From contig JAKMEY010000074.1 in assembly GCA_022425725.1 (NCBI GenBank), positions 1 through 64,000 on the forward strand: DNA of 64,000 bases, in the 5' to 3' direction. The translations under genes were made by a program, and so were the position numbers. Below are positions 18,366 to 26,748 of the stretch, piece after piece. The notes under the pieces are model-generated. The model was not told the origin of the DNA, did not search any database, and was given only the letters and a program-made list of their open reading frames with translations. Every line of letters starts with the position of its first letter. Within the stretch, counting starts at the first letter, position 1. Origin of the DNA: Ilumatobacteraceae bacterium (lineage in GTDB: Bacteria; Actinomycetota; Acidimicrobiia; Acidimicrobiales; Ilumatobacteraceae).

Positions 18366-18815
18366 ATGGCCCATTGGTTGATGAAATCTGAACCCTACGT
18401 ATTTTCTTACGAAGACCTCATACAGGTGAAACGCGAAGGATGGGACGGCGTTCGAAATTATCAGGCACGAAACTTCATGCGCGAAATGAAGAAAGGTGAC
18501 CTCGTCATCTTCTATCACTCAAACGCAACCCCTCCCGGGGCTGCTGGCGTCGCCAAAATCATTAAAGAGGCCGAGCCCGACCCGACACAATTTGATCCTG
18601 AATCGAACTATTTCGATCCAAAAAGTTCCCCCGAAAACCCCAGGTGGGACTGGGTGACCCTAGGGCCAAAGAAGCGACTGAAATTTGTGTCTCTCGACGA
18701 GTTACGTGCGATGCCCGAGCTTGAAGAGTGTCGACTACTCGCTCGGGGCAACCGACTCTCGGTAATACCACTCACCGAAGCCGAGTTTGATGCGATCGTT
18801 GCGGCGGGCTCTTAG
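18366..18815 (+). CDS. EVE-domain protein (THYN1/YcaQ-like)
   Basis: This 149-residue protein is a single EVE domain of the PUA-like fold: WLMKSEPYVFSYEDL at the start, GWDGVRNYQARNFM, MKKGDLVIFYHS, and the late GNRLSVIPLTEAEFD. EVE domains bind modified bases in DNA or RNA. This family member is common and its role is undecided. It begins 41 bp from the divergent hrpA start, and the two may share a promoter region. Its end overlaps the convergent membrane-protein gene by 4 bp. Confidence 0.93.
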   Translation: MAHWLMKSEPYVFSYEDLIQVKREGWDGVRNYQARNFMREMKKGDLVIFYHSNATPPGAAGVAKIIKEAEPDPTQFDPESNYFDPKSSPENPRWDWVTLGPKKRLKFVSLDELRAMPELEECRLLARGNRLSVIPLTEAEFDAIVAAGS

Positions 18816-19708
18816 GGTTTACGGCTCACGAATCGAGCGCTTACGCTCACCCCAACAACAACCGCTCCTGCGATAAGCATCGTGTAGGCCGGTGCAGCCA
18901 CGCGTCCGACCAGGCTGTCGGCGATGGCGCGAATCATGTCAACGCGTGCAACCCCATCGATAGGCAGAACACCAGAGATTCGACTCACGCCGAAAAGAAC
19001 GACGCCGGCGAGAAGCAAGCCAACACCCACAGGAAGCAATCTGCGAAGAAACGCAGCAGGTGACAGCACGAGCATCAACGCTGCGGAGACGACCGCGAGA
19101 GCAAGCCCGATGTTCGACCACATTCGAACCGAATCAACGACACCTGAAAGATCAACATCGCTCTCCGTGCGTTCAAGGACGATCGGTTCAATACCTTCGA
19201 GTAACGAGCCTTCGTCAATCGCATCGAGTACTTCATCGGTGGCCGTCTCGATAAGGCCCTCGTCAACTTCAATTCCAAACTCTTCAGCTATCTCGGCAAG
19301 TTCGCTCGATTCGGTCGCGGCCGCAATCTGGTCGAGAGCCACCGAGGCAAGTTTGTTGACGTCGACTTCGGCTGACTCTGCGCCTTCAAAGAAAACGTCA
19401 TACGCAGCAACGCTCACGTCATCTTTAAACGCAGCAAATTCGTTGCTCGACAGCACGGTTTCGACTGCTATGCGGACGGTCTCGTCATCGGCATATTGGC
19501 TGATCATCGGATCAGAGGCGAACTGATTCGCGATCTCATCGACAAGTTCTGTCCTCACCTCTGGCAAGTCAGTGACCTCACCAACAATTGCCGTCACCGA
19601 TTCAGCTGAACCTGCGATTCCGAGCACCACACGTCCAAGAGCGAAGGCCACGATGCCAATCGACATCGTGATACTCGCAATCACGATGATAATTCTTCGG
19701 AATAGCAC
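18812..19708 (-). CDS. Uncharacterised membrane protein
   Basis: This 298-residue protein has one hydrophobic segment near residues 5-30 and an acidic, mostly helical extracytoplasmic region of about 170 residues, rich in Glu, Asp, Ala and Val. Three transmembrane segments then cluster in the last third (about 200-220, 226-247 and 275-293). This layout resembles a group of actinobacterial proteins of unknown function that sense or process envelope components. I recognise no catalytic motif. It is monocistronic by position. Confidence 0.72.
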   Translation of the reverse strand: MLFRRIIIVIASITMSIGIVAFALGRVVLGIAGSAESVTAIVGEVTDLPEVRTELVDEIANQFASDPMISQYADDETVRIAVETVLSSNEFAAFKDDVSVAAYDVFFEGAESAEVDVNKLASVALDQIAAATESSELAEIAEEFGIEVDEGLIETATDEVLDAIDEGSLLEGIEPIVLERTESDVDLSGVVDSVRMWSNIGLALAVVSAALMLVLSPAAFLRRLLPVGVGLLLAGVVLFGVSRISGVLPIDGVARVDMIRAIADSLVGRVAAPAYTMLIAGAVVVGVSVSARFVSRKP

Positions 19709-19773
19709 CCTTACAGGGTAGTCAGACTGGTACCACCCATATGCAATAAGTGGGCTTCTGTGCTGGCAACCAC

Positions 19774-20523
19774 CTAATCATTCATGCGACGGTGACCGGC
19801 CTCCCAGTCTTCTTCCACTGGTTGCTCAACAAGTCCGCCAAGGATGTTCAGCTGAGGCGTCTCTCGCAGCGACCGTTTCATCTCTGCAAAACCGGGGAAC
19901 GCGGCGAGGGTATTCACCGACTCCCATAACTTCACCGCCTCTGAGCCCCGAGGAATTCGAGAGATCACCGGCCCGAAGAATGAAAGACCATCGTCCCCAA
20001 ATGAAATGATTGGCGTACCAACGTCTCGACCTGTTCGAGACAGAGCCATCTCGCCTTCGGCGTCGATCATTTCGTCCCACGCCGCGTCATCAGCTGCGCT
20101 TGCGAAGTCGAGGTCGATGCCGGCCGTGGTGAGCACCTCGACGAGGTGATCGGGGGTCGAAAGTCGATCTCGCATGCCTGATCCCCTCGGCTTATCGAAA
20201 TATGACTCGCCGTACGCGGTCACAACAGGGTCAAGCGCGTCTCTCCCGAGTTCGTGTCGAATACGGGCAGCGACCCGAAGCATTCGCAAACCAGCCGTGT
20301 GGCCGAATTCGTAGCCCGGAGGAAAATGGGTGGGGTAATCCTTGTCTTTGTTGATGAGTCGCAGCGAAATAAACCGCCAATCCACAGTTAGGCCAATCTC
20401 AGAGCGCACCTCCTCAATCCAGCGCGAGGCCAACCACGCGAACGGGCAGACCGGGTCCCAGAAGAACTCAATCGTTCGATCTGGGTCGCGTGGCGGGGGC
20501 GTTGTCGGAATGTGGTTTGACAT
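19774..20523 (-). CDS. Rv2466c-like DsbA-family (mycothiol-dependent nitroreductase) protein
   Basis: This 249-residue thioredoxin-fold protein matches the Rv2466c family: FFWDPVCPFAWLASRWIEEV at the active site, ISLRLINKDKD, GTPIISFGDDGLSFFGPVIS, and SRIPRGSEAVKLW. In Rv2466c the active site is CPWC and uses mycothiol. Here it reads C26-P-F-A29, so only one cysteine remains at the site and chemistry would have to be monothiol. The ATG at 20523 lies 24 bp from the divergent acyl-CoA dehydrogenase start. Confidence 0.82.
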   Translation of the reverse strand: MSNHIPTTPPPRDPDRTIEFFWDPVCPFAWLASRWIEEVRSEIGLTVDWRFISLRLINKDKDYPTHFPPGYEFGHTAGLRMLRVAARIRHELGRDALDPVVTAYGESYFDKPRGSGMRDRLSTPDHLVEVLTTAGIDLDFASAADDAAWDEMIDAEGEMALSRTGRDVGTPIISFGDDGLSFFGPVISRIPRGSEAVKLWESVNTLAAFPGFAEMKRSLRETPQLNILGGLVEQPVEEDWEAGHRRMND

Positions 20524-20546
20524 ACCCCGAACGCTACGGTCATCGT

Positions 20547-21644
20547 GTGGCCGTCAACGACCTGAACCTCAGCGATTTCAGGGCGAGAGTGCAGCAGTTT
20601 CTGCGCGAGTCGAATGATGCCGGCATTGGATGTCGTGAGTACGGCACCATTCTTCCTCCGGCCCTCATCAACGATGCCAAGGTGTGGCAACACGCAATCG
20701 CCGAAGCACGTTTTGCAGGAATCGACTGGGACACATCACATCATGGCCAAGGACTCTCTGAGGCACACTCGGTCATCTGGTACGAAGAATGTGCCCACGC
20801 TGGGCTTGCTCCCTATGCCAATTTTCAAGGGTTTGTGCTCACCGCTGGTGCAGTACGAGCATTTGGCACACAAGAACAAGTCGATACTCACCTCCCCCAC
20901 ATCATCGATGGATCAATTATCTGGTGCCAGTTGTTTTCAGAACCGGGTTCTGGATCAGACTTGTCGAGTCTCCGCACCAAAGCCGAACCCGACGGGGACG
21001 GCTGGCGCATCACGGGTCAGAAAATTTGGACAAGCACTGCGCAAGTTTCGCAATGGGGAATACTTCTTGCCCGCACTAACCCAGGCTCGCGGGGGGCACG
21101 AGGCATCTCGTTCATGCTCATTGAGATGGACCAACCTGAGATCGATGTTCGTCCGATACGTCAGATGACCGGCGACACAGAATTCTGTGAAGTGTTCCTC
21201 GACGGCGCCTATGTTGCTCCTGGGGGTCTACTCGGCGATGTACATTCGGGCTGGCAGGTTGCAACAAGTGTTCTTGCTGACGAGCGAGCGGCCGTGGGCG
21301 CCGCATCAATTCGACTCGATCGACGACTTGATCGATTGGGTGATGACCCGGGAACCGAGCTTCGCGATCGAGGGTTTGCCCTTCGCCGTTTACTCGACCG
21401 GTCGGGCACAAACCCTCGGCTGGGCCCTCTCTCGAAGCTTGCGATGACCGAGTTTGAAACTCAACTCAGCCGCGCTGTTCTCGACACGCATGGTGCTGAT
21501 GCAATGCTCACCAATGATGATACGGAACCGTTCTTGTACGCCCCGGGGATGCGCATTGCTGGAGGCTCAAGCGAAGTGCAACGAGATCTTGTTGGCGAAC
21601 GACTGCTCGGCCTTCCACGTTCGCCCAAAACGCCATCATCTTGA
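20547..21644 (+). CDS. Acyl-CoA dehydrogenase family protein
   Basis: This 365-residue flavoprotein has the FAD/substrate motifs WCQLFSEPGSGSDLSSL and GQKIWTSTAQ, then a short C-terminal helical domain ending in AGGSSEVQRDLVGERLLGLPR. It is slightly shorter than typical (380-400 residues), mainly in the helical region. It oxidises an acyl-CoA to an enoyl-CoA and passes electrons to ETF; etfB-etfA lie at 52.2-54.0 kb. GTG 20547 is preferred, because the longer upstream frame would run into the divergent gene. Confidence 0.87.
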   Translation: MAVNDLNLSDFRARVQQFLRESNDAGIGCREYGTILPPALINDAKVWQHAIAEARFAGIDWDTSHHGQGLSEAHSVIWYEECAHAGLAPYANFQGFVLTAGAVRAFGTQEQVDTHLPHIIDGSIIWCQLFSEPGSGSDLSSLRTKAEPDGDGWRITGQKIWTSTAQVSQWGILLARTNPGSRGARGISFMLIEMDQPEIDVRPIRQMTGDTEFCEVFLDGAYVAPGGLLGDVHSGWQVATSVLADERAAVGAASIRLDRRLDRLGDDPGTELRDRGFALRRLLDRSGTNPRLGPLSKLAMTEFETQLSRAVLDTHGADAMLTNDDTEPFLYAPGMRIAGGSSEVQRDLVGERLLGLPRSPKTPSS

Positions 21645-21648
21645 GTGG

Positions 21649-21670
21649 AGATCTTCTTGAGCGAAGATCT
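21649..21670. terminator. Perfect inverted repeat between convergent genes
   Basis: AGATCTTC and GAAGATCT form a perfect 8-bp stem around a 6-base loop (TTGAGC), midway between the ends of the acyl-CoA dehydrogenase gene and recD. A related GATCTTCTTGA-like segment recurs on the opposite strand about 25 bp on. There is no clear T-run on either side, so a bidirectional terminator is inferred from position and symmetry only. Confidence 0.4.
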
Positions 21671-21694
21671 AGACCAGCGTTGAGATCAAGAAGA

Positions 21695-23488
21695 TCAGCC
21701 GTGCTCCTGCACCATCTCGAGGCGGTGACGAAGACCACTCACTCGGTGTTCTGAGCGGGAGAGGGCTGCGAGAACTGACGCCTGGGAAGCCACCAGAGTC
21801 ACCCGTCGTCGGGCACGGGTCACTGCGGTGTAGAGCAACTCGCGCGTCGCAAGTCGGGAACCCTCAGGCGGCAATACCACGACGACGTGGTCAAACTCAG
21901 ACCCTTGACTTTTATGAATCGTCATTGCATGAACTGTCGCGTGGTCTGACAACGAAACTGGCTCGATCAGCGGAAGATCTGAGTTGGGAAATGCAACCCG
22001 GAGACCTCGTTCATCTTTCACCACCACCCCGACATCGCCGTTGAATAGTCGCCTCGTGGGGTCGTTCGATGTGACCATGATCGGCTGACCTGGATAGTGC
22101 CCACGCGTTTGAACTTCTGCGCGTTCAAGAAGTCGTTCGGCACGAACGTTCCAACCGTCGACCCCGAATGGACCACTGCGGTGAGCGCACAGCACCCTAA
22201 ACGCGTTGAGTTGCCGTAACGCTCCCGAGATATCGCCATCAGAAGCCTTTGCAGCAAGAGACACTGCGTGGTCTCTCACGAATTGGTCGACATCGGCAGA
22301 CTCTTCGACCATCTCGAGAACGATTCCGTCAATCAATACCGAGCTTGATGCCGCGGTGCCGAGCGCCTCGTCGAGGACGTGTACTGCCGCGTCACTGTCT
22401 CCTCGCAACACTGCACTCGAAAACTGACCGATGAAGCTGTCGGTAGGAAACCGATGGGTTTCGGTGAGTTCAGCTACGCATGTATGAATTGGACCGTCTG
22501 CTCCAGCGATGTCGCCGAGCACCGAACCCGCATCGACACTCGCCAACTGGCCTGCATCTCCGACGAACACCAACCTCGCGGCGGGATGCAGTGCTTGGAG
22601 AAGGGCATCGACGAGTGGCAGAGACAACATCGACGCCTCATCGACCACAATGAGATCGAACGGAAGCGGATTGTGAAGGTCGTAACGAAAGCTGTCTGAA
22701 CCTCTCGCTCCAAGCAACCGGTGAACTGTCGAGGGCACTATGAGTTGAAGTGCAGATGCTGCGGCACCAATCAGTTCGTCATCAGTTGCAGAAAGTAGAT
22801 CGATCGACTCGGCCACACTCTCCGCCATTCGGGCTGCTGCCTTACCCGTCGGTGCGGCGAGCGCAACACGTGCAGTCGGAGAAGCGACGAACTCGTCCGC
22901 AACAAGGGCGGCTACCGTACGAGTTTTTCCACTCCCCGGCGGTCCGGTCAGTACCCCGAGTCGTGCGCGCCCACATACCTCAACTGCATGTTGTTGGTTT
23001 CGGGTAAGACGAAGAACATTGCTGACTTCAGCATTTGACACCGTTGATCGTGAGGCCTGCGCAAGCTCTTTGAGACGCTCTGCAACCCGCTCCTCGTGAT
23101 GAAAGAATCGGCGCAAGTAGATGAGGCCACGGTCAGCCACCAGCGGCGACTGCGTTGACGTAATGAGGCGGCTTTTCGACACCTCTTCGAGCCATTCGGC
23201 TGCATCTTCAGGCCATGGAAGATTCTCCACATCGGTGACTCGCGTAGGCGAGCGCGATTCTGCACTCACCAATGTGTGCTCGCGAATTTCCCGCAGGTCA
23301 ACCGCTGTATGGCCTGACTGGGGCGCAGCGACGGCGAATGCAAGCGCAAGAATGAGGTGTTGATCGTCTTCACCGCACATGTCGGCGAGCGCAACAGCAA
23401 CCGCCAGGTCTTGGCGTGTCAACGCCTCGGATAGAACCCACGGTTCAAAGCGGTCGTACAAAGTTCTTCGACGCTCTAGTTGTGTCAC
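21695..23488 (-). CDS. recD: RecBCD helicase subunit alpha, RecD
   Basis: This 597-residue SF1 helicase has Walker A GPPGSGKTRTV (residues 182-192), Walker B DLIVVDEASML, motif III FVGDAGQLASVDAGSVLGDI, and C-terminal TIHKSQGSEFDHV and LYTAVTRARRRV. The length matches E. coli RecD (about 608). RecD is the fast 5'-3' motor of the RecBCD nuclease that processes double-strand ends. It is the last gene of the recC-recB-recD operon and overlaps recB by 4 bp. Confidence 0.93.
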   Translation of the reverse strand: MTQLERRRTLYDRFEPWVLSEALTRQDLAVAVALADMCGEDDQHLILALAFAVAAPQSGHTAVDLREIREHTLVSAESRSPTRVTDVENLPWPEDAAEWLEEVSKSRLITSTQSPLVADRGLIYLRRFFHHEERVAERLKELAQASRSTVSNAEVSNVLRLTRNQQHAVEVCGRARLGVLTGPPGSGKTRTVAALVADEFVASPTARVALAAPTGKAAARMAESVAESIDLLSATDDELIGAAASALQLIVPSTVHRLLGARGSDSFRYDLHNPLPFDLIVVDEASMLSLPLVDALLQALHPAARLVFVGDAGQLASVDAGSVLGDIAGADGPIHTCVAELTETHRFPTDSFIGQFSSAVLRGDSDAAVHVLDEALGTAASSSVLIDGIVLEMVEESADVDQFVRDHAVSLAAKASDGDISGALRQLNAFRVLCAHRSGPFGVDGWNVRAERLLERAEVQTRGHYPGQPIMVTSNDPTRRLFNGDVGVVVKDERGLRVAFPNSDLPLIEPVSLSDHATVHAMTIHKSQGSEFDHVVVVLPPEGSRLATRELLYTAVTRARRRVTLVASQASVLAALSRSEHRVSGLRHRLEMVQEHG

Positions 23489-26400
23489 GTCGACTCCGTT
23501 ACCAGGAACAGTTGGTCGACTGCGTCGATGAGCTCACCCGATGGTTGCCACCAGATCACTCCGCGCGTATCGCTGGCAGGCCGGGAGGGGTCCATTCCTC
23601 GCACAAATAGATAGGCCGCACCAACCACTACATCATCTGTGTTCACCCGTGGCTTCCGACGACGCAAGTAACGCCTGAACGCAACCAGATACAGCAAGGC
23701 CTGAAGTGGGTAGCCGTGGTGATTCATTTCGTCGACCAATTCAGCGGTGGTGAATGCTGCATCATCACTCAGCCGATTGGTTTTGTAGTCAGCGATGAAA
23801 TACGAGCCGTCAACTCTTGCGACAAGGTCAATTGACCCGGTCAACATTCCTGCGATTGGCACCGTGATCTGACCATTTGCGACCTGGTGGAACCATGATT
23901 GGAATGGATCGTCATGTGGGGAATGAGCAACGACCACCTCCGCAATTGTTGCTGCGCTCGTGCTGGAAAGAGGCAACAAAAATTCGAGTTCATCGAGACG
24001 GTTAACTCGAGAAATTGTGCTCAGGCTGATCTCACCAAGTGGGCCTCCGAGCGGCGCTGACAACATTGTTGACAGCCCCTCCGCAAGGATCTCCGGATCG
24101 CACTCAATGGGCTGGTAGCGAAGACGTTCCAGGCAAAGATCGCGGAGGTCAGCCGTCACTGACGCCGAATCAAATTCAACATCTTCAAGAACTGAATGGA
24201 CCAGCGTTCCAAAGGCAGCAGAACCAGGAATTGCATGGAGCGGCGTCATCTCGGTCGGCCCAACCGAAATGTGTTCTTCGGTGGTTTCGCCAGGTTCATC
24301 GAGCCCGCCGATGTGAGGTGCAACGTCAACATCAAGGCGAGATCGGTCGCTGTCAGCCTGCAACGCTCGATCGATTGCGGTAAACGACCACACCTTCCAG
24401 GGCTCGTCGAATGTTCGATCGTTGGTGCTCACCAACAACGACGAATCATCAATTGATTGGGCGACGGGTTGAACCCGAGCGGGGCGGGAGTCAATGCGAA
24501 CCAGTTCAAGCGCCTCAGGGATTTCCGACGCCAGTCGTGCAACGTCTCCGCTGCATGACTTCTCAAGAAGATCAGCAAGCGGCCGCGTGCCCCTGGAGAA
24601 GCCAGGCACCGTCCAGAGCACAAGTTTGTGCACAGCTCGGGTGAGAGCAACATACAGATTTCGCAGATCCTCGCCTTGGGCTTCCGCGTCGGCGCACGTT
24701 TTGACACGCATCACCGCCTTCGCCCTTGAGGAACCATCAGCCACCCAGTAGCTATTCAGAAGCCTGCCACCCTCGTCGGGCATTTCAGCATGAGGCAACC
24801 CCTGAGAGCCTTTCTGCGTCGTCCACAAGGTCGGACAGAGCACCACAGGAAACTCCAAACCTTTCGCTTTGTGAATGGTCATGAGGCGCACCGTGTCGTC
24901 ATCACGATCGAGGCGACGATTCAGCAACTCACTTGTCGAACGATCAGAGGAACTCTGTCGCAATTCTTGGAACGCTGCCGCAACCTGAGTAGGACTGCAT
25001 GAACGACCTCGGGTGCTCTGATGCAGAAGTTCACCGATGTGCTCAATGTCGGTGAGCAACCGCTCACCGCCGACTCGAGCGAGAGCCCGCTGTTGGTATC
25101 CGTCTTGGCGCAACGCTGCAAGCAGGTGCGCCACTCCTCCGACTGCGAGGGCCCGAACCCGTTGCTGCTGCCGACTGAGTAACGCTGCCTCATCTTCGCT
25201 CTCGAAGTCATCGACCTCCCTGACATCAACATCGCTGAAGACACCCATCGCAACCGTTCGCGCCGCACGAAGGTCTGTCGGACGCAACAGACTTTGTAGA
25301 AGAAGTCGCCATTGAAGAGCGGCCGGAGAATCGAGCACAGAGTCGGTACCGCTTGTCACTGCCGGAATGCCCGCCGATCGCAGAGCCGATGCATAGAGCT
25401 CTGCATCGGAATTCGACTTCACGACAATGCCAATATCTGATGGTCGCAGTGACTCGGCAGAAGCGTCTTGCTGTCGGATAATTCGACTCTCACCGAGAAG
25501 CCTCACCACCTCAGCAACAACGTCTGCGAGCACCCAGTTACGTGCGGTTCCTGCATTGACGGAGCCTTTCGCATCAAGTGGAGGCTCTATCGATCGAATC
25601 TGCATTGGAGGCTGTTCACCGCTCAAGCCATAAGAACTCATCTCTTTGCCGGCGAGAACACGCTCGAAACCGACCCGATCATCGCCGAAGGTCGCCTGCC
25701 CAAACACATGCTCAAGAGCAATGAGCATGTCGGCGTCTGAACGGTAATTCGTGTCGAGATGAAAGCGCCGACCATCATGCTGATCGGCATACTCAACTGC
25801 ATCGAGATAGGCAGATAGTTCGGCTCCGCGGAAGCGATAAATGGATTGTTTCGGGTCACCAACAACGACGAGAGGCACGGCGGGAATATCTGTGTGTTGC
25901 TCGATGAACGCCGTCCGGAAGATTTTCCATTGCACGGTGTCGGTATCTTGAAACTCATCAACGAGGACAAGCCGGAACCGCGAACGGAGCTCTGCGATGA
26001 TCGACGGGCCTCGAACTTCATCACATAAGAGGTCACGAGTGTCGACAAGCATCGAATCGAACGTGCCTCGCCGCCAACGTCGTCGTCGACGAACCACTTC
26101 GGCCACCGATGCTTCGATGATCTCAATAAGGTCGTTGATCTCAGCTTGAACCCCGTCTGGAGCATCAGGGAATGTCGCCATACGAGCATCAGGCAACGTC
26201 AAACGGGTTTTGACCGCATCGATAACCCGAGATGGATTGGTGACCGTGTGCTGGCCGGCAAGGATGACATCGTGAACAACCTCACCGATGTCTTCGCTAT
26301 CGGAGGAAATATCGGCCGTTGCTACACCGACCGAGGTGAGCAACCGATGACAGAACCCATGGATCGTCGACACGGTCATCGCATCGAATTCGGTGAGAGC

Positions 26401-26748
26401 TCGTCGTAAATGTTCAAGGCGAGACCGGCGACCTTCCTCATCGTCGCTATCAGGCTCGATCAGCAAGGTGTCAACCGTGTCGGTGATATGCGCCCAGTCT
26501 TCGGGCGGGGTCATCAGGGCCTCAATTCCTTGCACGATGCGAGCGCGAAGTCGACCTGCAAGCTCCGCCGTCGCGGCGTCGGTAAATGTCACCACGCACA
26601 CTTCGCGGGGGCTGAATTCTCCTCTTGCGAAACCAAGTAGTGCGAGACCTGTGATGGAGTATGTTTTGCCAGTTCCCGCAGATGCCTCAAGCACCGTAAG
26701 GCCGGGGCCTGGCGGTTGCGAGATGTCAAATGGCAAGCTCGAGGTCAT
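23485..26748 (-). CDS. recB: RecBCD helicase-nuclease subunit beta, RecB
   Basis: This 1087-residue protein has the UvrD/RecB Walker A EASAGTGKTYSITG (residues 21-34), LVLVDEFQDTD (motif II), DPKQSIYRFRGAE, and MTIHKAKGLEFPVV. The C-terminal nuclease domain has GSIDLVARVDGSYFIADYKT at about residues 965-985, with the metal-binding Asp and the catalytic Asp and Lys. It is the 3'-5' motor and sole nuclease of RecBCD. Both ends overlap neighbours by 4 bp, indicating coupled translation. Confidence 0.95.
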   Translation of the reverse strand: MTSSLPFDISQPPGPGLTVLEASAGTGKTYSITGLALLGFARGEFSPREVCVVTFTDAATAELAGRLRARIVQGIEALMTPPEDWAHITDTVDTLLIEPDSDDEEGRRSRLEHLRRALTEFDAMTVSTIHGFCHRLLTSVGVATADISSDSEDIGEVVHDVILAGQHTVTNPSRVIDAVKTRLTLPDARMATFPDAPDGVQAEINDLIEIIEASVAEVVRRRRRWRRGTFDSMLVDTRDLLCDEVRGPSIIAELRSRFRLVLVDEFQDTDTVQWKIFRTAFIEQHTDIPAVPLVVVGDPKQSIYRFRGAELSAYLDAVEYADQHDGRRFHLDTNYRSDADMLIALEHVFGQATFGDDRVGFERVLAGKEMSSYGLSGEQPPMQIRSIEPPLDAKGSVNAGTARNWVLADVVAEVVRLLGESRIIRQQDASAESLRPSDIGIVVKSNSDAELYASALRSAGIPAVTSGTDSVLDSPAALQWRLLLQSLLRPTDLRAARTVAMGVFSDVDVREVDDFESEDEAALLSRQQQRVRALAVGGVAHLLAALRQDGYQQRALARVGGERLLTDIEHIGELLHQSTRGRSCSPTQVAAAFQELRQSSSDRSTSELLNRRLDRDDDTVRLMTIHKAKGLEFPVVLCPTLWTTQKGSQGLPHAEMPDEGGRLLNSYWVADGSSRAKAVMRVKTCADAEAQGEDLRNLYVALTRAVHKLVLWTVPGFSRGTRPLADLLEKSCSGDVARLASEIPEALELVRIDSRPARVQPVAQSIDDSSLLVSTNDRTFDEPWKVWSFTAIDRALQADSDRSRLDVDVAPHIGGLDEPGETTEEHISVGPTEMTPLHAIPGSAAFGTLVHSVLEDVEFDSASVTADLRDLCLERLRYQPIECDPEILAEGLSTMLSAPLGGPLGEISLSTISRVNRLDELEFLLPLSSTSAATIAEVVVAHSPHDDPFQSWFHQVANGQITVPIAGMLTGSIDLVARVDGSYFIADYKTNRLSDDAAFTTAELVDEMNHHGYPLQALLYLVAFRRYLRRRKPRVNTDDVVVGAAYLFVRGMDPSRPASDTRGVIWWQPSGELIDAVDQLFLVTEST

